Source: Sphingobacterium sp. PCS056 (GTDB lineage: Bacteria > Bacteroidota > Bacteroidia > Sphingobacteriales > Sphingobacteriaceae). From it: a DNA stretch of 64,000 nucleotides. The notes beneath the pieces were generated by a model. That model made no database searches, had not been told where the DNA came from, and worked only from the letters and a program-made list of their open reading frames with translations. Where the stretch lies: NCBI RefSeq assembly GCF_023273895.1, contig NZ_CP096883.1, forward strand, positions 4,898,001 to 4,962,000. The letters are read 5' to 3'. The position numbers were made by a program, and so were the translations under genes. This document shows, in pieces, positions 27,205 to 35,943 of this stretch (its first letter is position 1; every line of letters starts with the position of its first letter).

Positions 27205-28419
27205 TTAATAGCTTTCTATTCGTTTAGCAATTTTTTGTAGTGCTTCAATGGCTAACTGCTTATCGCGGTCTTCCGCAACATAGGATTTCGTTCGCATGGA
27301 TTCATAGGATAGATCCTTTCTATGTGGTGTCGAAAGGTAAGGTACTACCGTTCGAAAAACTTCCGTTATGGAATTTGCAACAAATATTCGCGCTTCATCA
27401 GCACCCCGAAGAATTAAAGCAATCTGATCTGCGGATAGACTGCATAAAATCTTTTGAACCGTATCCGACGAGTCTTTCTTGGTTTCAATTGAATCGATGA
27501 TATCTCCATTAGCTGCAAAAGTGATTTGTTTTTCCCAGTAGCTGATTTCTTCCTCAAACCAATTTTCCATAACCACATCCAAATTATGATAATTAGGATT
27601 GAGAATAAATCCTGGTTTGCGATGCAATTGCCTAAAAATTTTTCGAAAATAATACAGACGTTCTATCTTTTTTTGGGGATTTTCGAACGTGCTAATCTGA
27701 TGATATAATCGAAGAGTTAAATCATCGATATAGGATTTACTGTTATAATTCAGGTAGATAAGTAATTTATCGATCTCCCTAAAAGTGGAATCTAAAGTCG
27801 TTCCTTCTTTCTGTAAATTAATCTCGTGCAAACCTTTCACAAGTTCTCGCTTATAGAAGAGCGTCCGAAAAGTAATCTCAAAATCAGAATCACTTTTTTT
27901 TATAAAACGCTCGAGCCGGCTTATGAGTAATTTGTAAGGATATTGATGAATTACTTGATCAAGCTTTAATCGCGCTTTAAATTCTTCCAATTTTTGCCGT
28001 AATCGTTGCCTTGACATTAAAAGATAAGTACTGGCAACCCGCTCATCCTGACTTAAAAACTCTGGATAGCGATTCTCAATAAATTGTAAAATATCGCTTA
28101 AAACGTTGAACAAACTTTCATATACCTTTACCAAATCCGAATGATCGTCTGGAAGCTTTGATCGGTTAGCAAACACGATATCAATGATATTAATAGTAGA
28201 AATATAATACTTACGTATGATGATTTCTATCTCTTTTCTCTTTGTTGCGCCGAACACATGGCTTTTTATTAAAGACTGAATACGGATGCATTCTTCCCGT
28301 AAAAAGTTATCAAGATTACGACATTGTTCACCACTCAAATCATTAAGATCTACGACATTAGGATTAAGCGATATAGTAGCCAGTACATCAATCGACTCCA
28401 AAGGATAACTATTCTGCAT
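27205..28419 (-). CDS. rteC: RteC-like regulatory protein
   Basis: 404 residues, helical throughout. The C-terminal part carries FREIDKLLIYLNYNSKSYID and, near the end, AEDRDKQLAIEALQKIAKRI, resembling RteC-family proteins of Bacteroides conjugative transposons. In CTnDOT, RteC activates excision genes. RteA and RteB partners are not present here, so regulation must differ. It is oriented towards the transfer genes and ends near the convergent hairpin. Homology is recognised from pattern only; the assignment is moderate. Confidence 0.65.
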   Translation of the reverse strand: MQNSYPLESIDVLATISLNPNVVDLNDLSGEQCRNLDNFLREECIRIQSLIKSHVFGATKRKEIEIIIRKYYISTINIIDIVFANRSKLPDDHSDLVKVYESLFNVLSDILQFIENRYPEFLSQDERVASTYLLMSRQRLRQKLEEFKARLKLDQVIHQYPYKLLISRLERFIKKSDSDFEITFRTLFYKRELVKGLHEINLQKEGTTLDSTFREIDKLLIYLNYNSKSYIDDLTLRLYHQISTFENPQKKIERLYYFRKIFRQLHRKPGFILNPNYHNLDVVMENWFEEEISYWEKQITFAANGDIIDSIETKKDSSDTVQKILCSLSADQIALILRGADEARIFVANSITEVFRTVVPYLSTPHRKDLSYESMRTKSYVAEDRDKQLAIEALQKIAKRIESY

Positions 28420-28477
28420 AATTCATAGATAAATTAATTAGACAAAAAGCTAACAATCTTTCATTTACATTTTACAG

Positions 28478-28487
28478 TAGGTACGGA
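28478..28487. repeat. 10-bp match to the tRNA-Leu/recombinase junction
   Basis: TAGGTACGGA here repeats 2459-2468, the last bases of tRNA-Leu plus the next four. It lies just beyond the RteC-like gene. It could be the right attachment core of a 26-kb element, or chance: a 10-mer is expected by accident in roughly one of sixteen 64-kb windows per strand. See findings. Confidence 0.3.
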
Positions 28488-28757
28488 TTTATTGAGTTTC
28501 GTTACAAAAAAAATAAAAAAATTCTTTCAGAATAGTAAAATCGCCTGTAAGGTATATCCCAGATGAATAATACTTAGAAAGCAGAACAAACATTTTTCAA
28601 AGTTCCACCACGTTTATTTTTTTGACCTGCAACATATTTTAAGGATAGGATATTTTGAGACTCTAAAAAATATTTTATAGAATTATCATTGAATTTCAGT
28701 TTTTATTTGCGTTATTGACTTATAGTTTTTAGTTCAAAATCCAATTAGAAAACTACC

Positions 28758-29270
28758 GTGTTTTTAAGGAAATCAGACGAAGATGCTTTTCTACAACGTT
28801 TAAAACGACATTCCGGAATTATCATCCGCGTGAGTCGTATTTATTTTGATTTTGAAGAAGACCGAAAAGATTTAAAACAAGAGATCATTTATCAGCTATG
28901 GAAGTCTTTTCCATCTTTTCGTGAGGAAAGTTCCTTTTCTACTTGGATGTATAGAGTAGCTGTAAATACAGCACTGACATATCTTCAGCAGAAAAAAAAG
29001 GCATCAATCATTCACTCTTACGAAAAATTACCCGAAATTGGTGAAGAAAACGATACGGATATTAAAGAATTACAGACTAAAATATTCTATGAGGCGATTT
29101 ACAAACTTACACCAGTCGAAAAAGCGTTAATCTTTTATCATTTAGAAGGACTTCCTCATAAAGAGATAGGAGAACAGCTGGGTATAAGTGAAGTGAACGC
29201 TAGAGTAAAACTAAACAGGATTAAAGAAAAAATTAAGGAAATCATTAAAAAGCAAGGTTATGAATTTTGA
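28758..29270 (+). CDS. ECF sigma factor
   Basis: 170 residues from GTG 28758; an in-frame stop just upstream leaves no earlier start. Region 2 is seen as DLKQEIIYQLWKSFPSFREE with STWMYRVAVNTALTYLQQKK, and region 4 as LEGLPHKEIGEQLGISEVNA. It is an extracytoplasmic-function type sigma-70. It overlaps the following membrane-protein gene by 11 bp, the usual arrangement for a sigma and its membrane partner. The target promoters are unknown; genes at 29860-31530 follow closely and may be read from the same promoter. Confidence 0.9.
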   Translation: MFLRKSDEDAFLQRLKRHSGIIIRVSRIYFDFEEDRKDLKQEIIYQLWKSFPSFREESSFSTWMYRVAVNTALTYLQQKKKASIIHSYEKLPEIGEENDTDIKELQTKIFYEAIYKLTPVEKALIFYHLEGLPHKEIGEQLGISEVNARVKLNRIKEKIKEIIKKQGYEF

Positions 29271-29856
29271 CGATTTTAAAAATAACTGGAAGTCGGAACA
29301 GGATGAAATAGAAATACAATTCTCCAAATCATCAAATCACCCGTTGAGAAGGTTACAAAAGACTTTGTACCGTGAAATAATTGCACAAATCGTAGGTGTT
29401 ATTTTTTTAGCATTTTTTCCTTTTCTATTTTCCTTTTCGGAAATACTGACAAAAGTATACTTTATAGTTTACGCCATGATTTTTGTCTCTGCCTGTTATT
29501 ATATTCTTTCTTTCAGAAAGTTTTACCAGAGCCTTAATGTACTACACTATTCTTCCTATCAAGGACTCTATGAAGTTTATGTGCGCTTGCAAATATTTAT
29601 TGAAAGATATAAATCATTCAGTTTATTTATAGTTCCTTACGCCCTATTAGCGCTTCTAATTTCATTTTTGGACAACTATTATGATCAGGAACTTCACCAG
29701 TTTATTGTTTCTCAGAATAAGTTGATCACAATAATTGTCATCTTAACATTCACAACGATTTTATTTTTATTATTGATAAATATCTATTGTCGCATTGTGT
29801 ATGGAAGATATGTTAAAGAATTGAAAAAGCTAATTGACGAATTTGACAACAATTGA
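29260..29856 (+). CDS. Membrane protein paired with the ECF sigma (possible anti-sigma)
   Basis: 198 residues. An N-terminal cytoplasmic part of about 45 residues (FDDFKNNWKSEQDEIEIQFS) is followed by four hydrophobic segments (IIAQIVGVIFLAFFPFLFSF, VYAMIFVSACYYILSF, LFIVPYALLALLISF, LITIIVILTFTTILFLLLIN). The sigma gene overlaps it. A short soluble head on a membrane anchor fits an anti-sigma factor, but no classical ZAS or FecR motif is seen, so this is inference. Confidence 0.75.
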   Translation: MNFDDFKNNWKSEQDEIEIQFSKSSNHPLRRLQKTLYREIIAQIVGVIFLAFFPFLFSFSEILTKVYFIVYAMIFVSACYYILSFRKFYQSLNVLHYSSYQGLYEVYVRLQIFIERYKSFSLFIVPYALLALLISFLDNYYDQELHQFIVSQNKLITIIVILTFTTILFLLLINIYCRIVYGRYVKELKKLIDEFDNN

Positions 29857-29859
29857 TTC

Positions 29860-30450
29860 ATGGAAGAAATATCAAACACGCTATTCAGCGAACTAAATAA
29901 TGCTATTCAAATACTAGAAGTAGCTAAAAACTTCAAACATATTATAATTCCCGAATACGATTGCTCCAGACTGCCCGAAATTGGGACAAACGGTAAAAAT
30001 CTTCCCGAAAATCTAAAACACGAGTTCTTTTCTCATTTGCACCAATTTGATCAAGTCGACGGAAACATAAATGATTTTCCATGTATTTATGCCTTTGAAT
30101 TGATTGACATATTGGATGGTGATAGAGTACTACAGGCTTTTACACAGGTTGACAAAGTATTGATCCAGCGTACTATTCCAGCGCTAAAATCACAACCACC
30201 AAAAGATTCAAAATATTTATACTTGGGAAAAGTGGAAACAGCAGTTGGAAACAGGCTAGTTACACATTTAGGATATTACGTCCAGCCGGGCAATCACGGT
30301 CTACAATTAGCATATTGGATGAAAGATATTTTACCGGCAATTAAAATAAGAGTTCACATATTTAGATTTGAAAAAAAATTCAAACCTTATTTAACTGCAT
30401 TTGAAGTTATCATGGCTAAAGAACTAAAACCGATTATAGGTAAGCATTAA
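29860..30450 (+). CDS. GIY-YIG-like nuclease fold protein
   Basis: 196 residues. The C-terminal 125 residues show the spacing of a GIY-YIG domain: CIYAFEL (75-81) as the first motif, YLGKV (121-125) as the second, Arg132 and His136 in GNRLVTHLGYY, Glu182 in TAFEVIMAKEL, and P191-IIGKH at the end. Catalytic Tyr, Arg and Glu are therefore plausible. The match is divergent (the GIY glycine is replaced). It begins 3 bp after the membrane-protein gene, and a PLD-like nuclease gene follows 18 bp later, so the three are probably one operon. Function is otherwise unknown. Confidence 0.6.
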   Translation: MEEISNTLFSELNNAIQILEVAKNFKHIIIPEYDCSRLPEIGTNGKNLPENLKHEFFSHLHQFDQVDGNINDFPCIYAFELIDILDGDRVLQAFTQVDKVLIQRTIPALKSQPPKDSKYLYLGKVETAVGNRLVTHLGYYVQPGNHGLQLAYWMKDILPAIKIRVHIFRFEKKFKPYLTAFEVIMAKELKPIIGKH

Positions 30451-30468
30451 CGACACAAACTAAAAAAC

Positions 30469-31530
30469 ATGATAGAATCATTTTCATCTGGAATTGAAGA
30501 TAAAATACTTGAAAAAATATCTAGCGCACGTAGTCATATTACAATTATGTCAGCATGGTTCACCAATGAACAAATAATAAATGCACTAATTTCTCGAAAA
30601 AGACGAGTACCTAATCTCGACATTGAAATTCTTGTTACAAATGATCACGTAAACCGTACTTATTTTCTAAAGCATAGCGCAGCGATGTCGAAAGTTGGAA
30701 TAAAGACAACACTTTATAGGAAATCACAATTGATGCATAATAAGGTTATATTAATTGACAACCTTACTTACATTACTGGATCTTACAACCTGTCCGCAAA
30801 CGCAAATAAAAATATTGAAAACATTATTGTCTTGGAATCAGAGAAATTTTGCAAATACTACAAACGTATTTTCTTATTTCTGACTAACGCTAACTACATT
30901 GATAACAACATTGCACTACTCTATAAATATCCGGATTTTTGTCGTGAATTATTAAGTACGTATTATCCATTCACGAAAACAGACCTTAAAAAATACCACA
31001 ATAAAATATTATTGGGAGATTGCTTTTCGCACGACGTTGGCGACTATAACAATATTTCTTATACCCCCGGACTGATATTCAATAAAAGTATCAGTCTAGT
31101 CGAGTTTAACGATTCTAATTTCTTTGAGAAGGATTTTTATCAATGTGAATACACTTTACCCGTATCAAGACAATTAATTATGAATGTGATGGAATCAGAA
31201 AGCCACAATCACATATTGTCATCTTTTAGGGAGCATGAAGACTTATGGCATTTAATTGGAGATTCTTTAGACCAGGCAACAACTGACATAGAAGAACTTT
31301 TTAAAAGAAAAATTGAAAACTGCTTTTCATCGGAGGAAACAGAGCAAAAAATAATAGATGGGATAGATATTATCAAAGAAGATGATTTATGGAAAGTCCA
31401 ATTCCAGCCCTTCTTAACTAAGGCAACCGCACAAGATCTACTGCAAAAGCTTCCCATAATTGAAAAATCGACTCTTCTATCAAAGAACATTCTTCGGAAA
31501 AATCCAATCCCCGATCCACCAAGTTTTTGA
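30469..31530 (+). CDS. Phospholipase D-like domain protein, probable nuclease
   Basis: 353 residues. The first 130 residues form a PLD domain: a strand ITIMSAWFTNEQIINAL, then LMHNKVILIDNLTYITGSYN with His90, Lys92 and Asp97 as the HxK...D motif and GSYNLSANAN as its closing part. Only one HKD motif is present, so a dimer is expected, as in Nuc-type nucleases. The remaining 220 residues have no recognised domain. It is immediately downstream of the GIY-YIG-like gene. Confidence 0.78.
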   Translation: MIESFSSGIEDKILEKISSARSHITIMSAWFTNEQIINALISRKRRVPNLDIEILVTNDHVNRTYFLKHSAAMSKVGIKTTLYRKSQLMHNKVILIDNLTYITGSYNLSANANKNIENIIVLESEKFCKYYKRIFLFLTNANYIDNNIALLYKYPDFCRELLSTYYPFTKTDLKKYHNKILLGDCFSHDVGDYNNISYTPGLIFNKSISLVEFNDSNFFEKDFYQCEYTLPVSRQLIMNVMESESHNHILSSFREHEDLWHLIGDSLDQATTDIEELFKRKIENCFSSEETEQKIIDGIDIIKEDDLWKVQFQPFLTKATAQDLLQKLPIIEKSTLLSKNILRKNPIPDPPSF

Positions 31531-31596
31531 TCCTTTTACTAAAGAAGGTGATCCAAGAAATCGCCAAAAGGAAATGGACAAATCTTAAACACAATA

Positions 31597-31616
31597 AATG
31601 CCCCTTCAGGGGCATT
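31597..31616. terminator. Bidirectional intrinsic terminator
   Basis: AATGCCCC / GGGGCATT with a TTCA loop, between the convergent PLD and MUG113-type genes. Compact GC stem with short AT runs on both sides. Confidence 0.7.
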
Positions 31617-31619
31617 AAA

Positions 31620-32426
31620 TCAATTTTTTACGTTCGATTGTAAGTATTCTTGTACAAATCTTTCCAAATCATTCAACTGCTTAAATGTCAATCTAAACCA
31701 CTCTCCTCTTACCCTATTTTTTGCGTATCTATCGTGAAGCAATTTTTCCAGCTCCTTATCTGCTTTCCAGAAAGCCACACGATGAACCGCAGGTTCTTTG
31801 GAATGCAGTGTTCCTTCTCTATATTTAGGGTTTTTACTTCTACCAATTTTAATCAAACCTGTTTCTTCATTAACCATTAAATATACATATTCCGCGTTCT
31901 CAACGATCTCACCATCATGAATGTTACCAAACCAATCTCTATAATAATCTCTATGTCTTATAAATTTCATTTTAAAGATGCCTCTTTCCGCATTAGAAAA
32001 CAATACAGCACCTTGTCCTAAATATGGTTCAATCTCATGATTTGAGACAGTAAAAAATCCACTTTTTTCTATAAACCCACGTAACTTAGTTTGGTAAGTA
32101 TTCACAGCAGCAATAGCATCTACATTTTCATAACTTTCAGCCAGCAAATTACAAAACTTCATTAAAAGCAAATTATAATCATCATCCATCAAATTCAATA
32201 TAATTATATCTCCCCGCAAACCTTGTCGATTATCAACAAAGAACATCCTAACATCTAATCCATGTTCGTCATCACAAAGTTCAACGCCGTAACAATGATC
32301 TTCCAAATTAACAATCACGTTATTTAATGGCCCGTTGTCAGCCTTATTCAATTCATAAATATCTTCTACTGCCAACGTAAAACAGCAATCGAAAAATTTG
32401 TCTTCGGTAATTTCTGGTTTATCCAT
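31620..32426 (-). CDS. Protein with C-terminal GIY-YIG (MUG113/T5orf172-type) domain
   Basis: 268 residues. The C-terminal part reads EYVYLMVNEETGLIKIGRSK (about residues 179-198), then Arg203, and KLLHDRYAKNRVRGEWFRLT, the pattern of MUG113/T5orf172 GIY-YIG domains found in phage and mobile elements. The first 170 residues are acidic and of unknown fold; YDGEIVENAE-like joints precede the nuclease part. Such domains are thought to cut DNA. It faces the PLD gene and follows the HExxH gene by about 100 bp on the same strand. Confidence 0.82.
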   Translation of the reverse strand: MDKPEITEDKFFDCCFTLAVEDIYELNKADNGPLNNVIVNLEDHCYGVELCDDEHGLDVRMFFVDNRQGLRGDIIILNLMDDDYNLLLMKFCNLLAESYENVDAIAAVNTYQTKLRGFIEKSGFFTVSNHEIEPYLGQGAVLFSNAERGIFKMKFIRHRDYYRDWFGNIHDGEIVENAEYVYLMVNEETGLIKIGRSKNPKYREGTLHSKEPAVHRVAFWKADKELEKLLHDRYAKNRVRGEWFRLTFKQLNDLERFVQEYLQSNVKN

Positions 32427-32525
32427 ATGGTTTTATTGGTTATATATAATCCTTTTCTAGTAGTAGAAAAATTAGTTCAGCGTCAACCAACATAGCAGTA
32501 TTAATCTAAACTGATTATGTTCATT

Positions 32526-33836
32526 TTAGCGTTGCAAATTTAACGCACTTAGTCCCCATGTTTTCGTTAATTGACCAAACGGACATAGTTCGCTATCATT
32601 CATTTTCAGAAACGGATTTTTTTGACAATTATCATCCGTTAAGTCCTTACTTTCATTGGATTTTTTACAAAATTCGTACATAGAACATCGTCCGCTATCT
32701 CCATAAATTTGTTCCAAAACAATTGAGGCAGTGTACAGTAAATATGGCTGATCTGGAGGGTCTTGCAACATATCAGTTGGTGGAACTAATCCGGCTTCTT
32801 TTTTGATGTTTAAAAAAAAAGGAGTTCCCATATTTTCAAATATCCTCTTAAATTCCCATGTCAAATTCCCATCCCCATCAACCAGATCCAATAGAAAAGT
32901 AGGATTTTCCAATCTAATCTTTCTCGCTTCAGTAAGAATGTGTTTGATCCACTTCAACTCCTTTTCAAAAATGTAACTCCCGAACAAATTATCATAATCC
33001 TTTTCCGCCGAATCAAAAGTTTCACTAAAAAGATCATTAACATTATCAAAATCTCCCATCAGCCCACTCAATGATACACCTTCAAACAGGAAATCATAAA
33101 ACTCTTTTGGATCTTTCGGATACATATCACCAACTTGCTGTAATTTGTCTATAATTCCAAAAAATAATTCCCCAGGATGGTAGTGCATTAAACACGCGTC
33201 ACATAATACAATCTTTAATTTTTCGTCAGTAAAATTTGGCAATTCCTTATTAATAATCAAGTCAACTAGTAAATAGGGAGCATCAGGATGCTCTATCTCT
33301 AAAAACTTATTTTGAATGGTATGAGCTACAAATTCTTTTAAAGCAGTTATTCCAAAATTATAATTTATTTGTTTTCGTGTATCAACACAAGTTAAATTAA
33401 CTACATACCTAAATGGTCGAATAGGCTCTCCTACTTTAGGAGTAATAGTTTCTTGAAAACTATATTTATCATTATAAATCACTCGCCTTATAGGTTGAGA
33501 ATCGCCTCGATAAATTACGTTTAATTTATGAATAGCTAATCTATTGTGATTATGATCAACTTTCAACGGCAATTGAATCGAAGTTGCCACATTATTTTTC
33601 ACTTGATCAACTGCATATTTTACTAATTGGGTGTAGTGGCCAGACGAATAAAGTCCACTAGTACTTGTAAAATTTTGCAAATAATGGATGTACTCATGTA
33701 AGAATGTAGACATTACTCTTTTATTGTCACGAAGTACAATATTTAAGTCATTCAGGCTTTCGTCTGTATTTATAGTCATACACATAAAACCAAGCAAATA
33801 ACTACCCGCTGCCTGAGCATTTTCGTCTGTAAACAT
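32526..33836 (-). CDS. Putative zinc metallopeptidase-like protein (HExxH)
   Basis: 436 residues without a signal peptide, so probably cytoplasmic. HEYIHYLQNF at residues 47-56 is a clear HExxH zinc motif on a helix; a third ligand could not be assigned. The C-terminus has a cysteine cluster (CSMYEFCKKSNESKDL, DNCQKNP, ELCPFGQL) that may bind a second metal. The family is not one I can name. It may be co-transcribed with the GIY-YIG gene downstream. A role in a conflict system is possible but only by location. Confidence 0.6.
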   Translation of the reverse strand: MFTDENAQAAGSYLLGFMCMTINTDESLNDLNIVLRDNKRVMSTFLHEYIHYLQNFTSTSGLYSSGHYTQLVKYAVDQVKNNVATSIQLPLKVDHNHNRLAIHKLNVIYRGDSQPIRRVIYNDKYSFQETITPKVGEPIRPFRYVVNLTCVDTRKQINYNFGITALKEFVAHTIQNKFLEIEHPDAPYLLVDLIINKELPNFTDEKLKIVLCDACLMHYHPGELFFGIIDKLQQVGDMYPKDPKEFYDFLFEGVSLSGLMGDFDNVNDLFSETFDSAEKDYDNLFGSYIFEKELKWIKHILTEARKIRLENPTFLLDLVDGDGNLTWEFKRIFENMGTPFFLNIKKEAGLVPPTDMLQDPPDQPYLLYTASIVLEQIYGDSGRCSMYEFCKKSNESKDLTDDNCQKNPFLKMNDSELCPFGQLTKTWGLSALNLQR

Positions 33837-33978
33837 ATATGCTTTAAAAATTAAGAATTCAAAATTTTAATAAAATACTACCATTAATTTGTCATTATTA
33901 CCACCTACTCGGAATGGGTGATATAAAACTCTAAACTAATAATTTTTTCGACATGATATTCTTTTACCAATAAATTCC

Positions 33979-33986
33979 TAACTTTG
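33979..33986 (+). promoter_or_regulatory. -7 box (TAACTTTG) before the FecI-like sigma gene
   Basis: TAACTTTG exactly fits the Bacteroidota -7 consensus TAnnTTTG, 25 bp before the ATG at 34011. No clear -33 TTTG was seen at the expected distance. A housekeeping promoter for the sigma gene is likely. Confidence 0.45.
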
Positions 33987-34010
33987 ATTTACTACAAGCC
34001 TAATTTTTAG

Positions 34011-34592
34011 ATGAAACGCCTAAATTCCATGGATGAAAAGGCACTGCTTAATTCCTTCAAAAGCGGTGATAGGCGAAGTATTGAACAATTATACAGACTG
34101 TACCAACCCGCACTACTATTTTTTTCTAAGAGGATCTTATATAATTACGAAACTTTAGATGCGCAAAGCATAGTACAGGATTCTTTTTTAAAAGTGATCG
34201 AACACAAAGAAGAGTTCACCTCAATAGGAGGAATAAAAGCTTTCTTATACACCGCTACAAAAAACAATTGCTTCAAAGCCATTGAAAAGGAGAAGGTACG
34301 CCTTAAACGGTTTGATAAGTATATTGTCGACTTTGATGAGTCTGAAGATGTAATAGTCTCCCAGATCATATACACCGAAGTTATTTCAGAACTCCATTCC
34401 GCGATTGAGTTACTTCCCGAACAATGTCGCATTATTATGCAGAAATTTATGGAAGGAAAAACTGCAAATGAAATATCCGCAGAAATGGATATAACGGTTA
34501 GCACAATCAATAACCAGAAATCGCGCGCGGTATCCCTACTTAGAAAACGGCTTTCAAACGCTGGATTCTCACTTCTTACTTTTTTTCTTTAA
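34011..34592 (+). CDS. FecI-type ECF sigma factor
   Basis: 193 residues. Region 2 covers LYRLYQPALLFFSKRILYNY with SIVQDSFLKVIEHKEEFTS, and region 4 is LPEQCRIIMQKFMEGKTANE with ISAEMDITVSTINNQKSRAV. The FecR gene follows 61 bp later, then SusC and SusD. This is the standard trans-envelope signalling arrangement in which a SusC-type receptor with an STN domain signals to FecR, which releases the sigma to activate susC/susD. Confidence 0.93.
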   Translation: MKRLNSMDEKALLNSFKSGDRRSIEQLYRLYQPALLFFSKRILYNYETLDAQSIVQDSFLKVIEHKEEFTSIGGIKAFLYTATKNNCFKAIEKEKVRLKRFDKYIVDFDESEDVIVSQIIYTEVISELHSAIELLPEQCRIIMQKFMEGKTANEISAEMDITVSTINNQKSRAVSLLRKRLSNAGFSLLTFFL

Positions 34593-34653
34593 AATTTTCA
34601 TTTTCCTTTAGAGAGCCGATCAACCTTTCCGGTCTTATATAAAAAGGATAGGA

Positions 34654-35820
34654 ATGGAAGATCATAACACGTTTGAAAATTCAGAAATAAAAAGGTTACT
34701 CACACAGTATGCACGAGGCATTGAACTTTCGGCAAACGAGCGAGCAATGCTTGAATCTTGGACAAAAAAAAGCGCAATTAATCAGCAAATTTTTGACAGG
34801 ATTTCTGATACAAACCTACTATCATCTGATCTAATCAACTATGATCAATCCGCGACAGAGGAAGGGCTAAAGGATCTAAATTCAATTCTGGATAAACAAG
34901 TATCTACTCGTAAGTACAAAACTTGGTTCCTACCCGCAGCAGCGGTGCTAATCATTGCCCTCTCAATTTCATACTTCCTTATTCAACATAACAGAATATT
35001 GGATACAGAGAGAATCAATACAAGTCAAATATCGAACGATATTCTTCCCGGAACCAACAGAGCGACCTTAATTCTATCTAATGGAAAAACAATAAATCTC
35101 GATGAACAAAAACAAGGAATCGTATTAACTGATTCCAGCTTTAGCTATGAGGATGGTGAGGCGTTGGCAAACTTAGCCAACGTCGAAACCGCAACATTAA
35201 AAACCCCACGTGCCGGACAATATGATATTGTTCTACCGGACGGAACAAAAGTGTCACTAAATGCCGAATCATCACTTGAATACCCGGTCAAGTTTACGGG
35301 ATCAGAAAGGCGAGTTAAATTAAGTGGTGAAGGCTATTTTGAGGTTGCGCACGACAAAACGAAGCCTTTCCATGTATTAACTTCCAAACAAGACATTCAA
35401 GTACTCGGTACAGTCTTCAATGTGCGCACATATGACAACAGTGAAGCAACAACCCTTGTTTCAGGAAAAGTTTCCATAAGAAATTCGATAACTAAAGAAC
35501 TCGCTATACTTAATCCAAAGCAGAATGCTACGGTAAGCTCAAAAATTATCCGAATTGAAAATGTCGATACCGATGCCTATACTGGATGGAAAGAAGGTAT
35601 GATTGTAGCCAATGGATCTACTTTAAAAGAAGTAGTATCTGATTTAGAAAGATGGTATGATGTAACGTTTAAATTCCAAAGCAACTATACAGGCAACGAA
35701 GAAAGTTTTATCAATATAAATAGGAAAGAAAGATTATCATCTGTGCTTAAATCACTGGAACACATTTACGGTGTAAAATTCCAAATAGCTGGGAAGGAGG
35801 TTTACGTCAGGCAAAAATAG
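34654..35820 (+). CDS. FecR-type anti-sigma factor
   Basis: 388 residues: a cytoplasmic N-terminus (about 1-85), one membrane helix (FLPAAAVLIIALSISYFLI), then a periplasmic FecR domain with PRAGQYDIVLPDGTKVSLNA, SGEGYFEVAHDKTKPFHVLT and GTVFNVRTYDN. A C-terminal DUF4974-like module (TLKEVVSDLERWYDVTFKFQ...LEHIYGVKFQI) completes it. It controls the adjacent sigma in response to the SusC receptor. Confidence 0.92.
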   Translation: MEDHNTFENSEIKRLLTQYARGIELSANERAMLESWTKKSAINQQIFDRISDTNLLSSDLINYDQSATEEGLKDLNSILDKQVSTRKYKTWFLPAAAVLIIALSISYFLIQHNRILDTERINTSQISNDILPGTNRATLILSNGKTINLDEQKQGIVLTDSSFSYEDGEALANLANVETATLKTPRAGQYDIVLPDGTKVSLNAESSLEYPVKFTGSERRVKLSGEGYFEVAHDKTKPFHVLTSKQDIQVLGTVFNVRTYDNSEATTLVSGKVSIRNSITKELAILNPKQNATVSSKIIRIENVDTDAYTGWKEGMIVANGSTLKEVVSDLERWYDVTFKFQSNYTGNEESFININRKERLSSVLKSLEHIYGVKFQIAGKEVYVRQK

Positions 35821-35851
35821 TTTCTATGTTTATTCTCAGTGACTTAAAAAT

Positions 35852-35879
35852 GCCGTCCCTTTTGGCGAATCGGGACGGC
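35852..35879. terminator. GC hairpin between fecR and susC
   Basis: GCCGTCCC / GGGACGGC with a 12-nt loop. No immediate T-run follows, so it may attenuate read-through rather than end transcription fully. Its place separates the regulatory pair from the regulated susCD genes. Confidence 0.45.
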
Positions 35880-35943
35880 GGTTACTGGGTGATTTTTTAG
35901 ATTTCAAGTTCACAAAAAAACATTAACCAGATAAACAAATATA

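Noticed and set aside
33903-33924. CACCTACTCGGAATGGGTG as a fourth copy of the shared promoter motif
   Set aside because: Only the first nine bases match copy a; the rest is different, so it was kept as a remark only.
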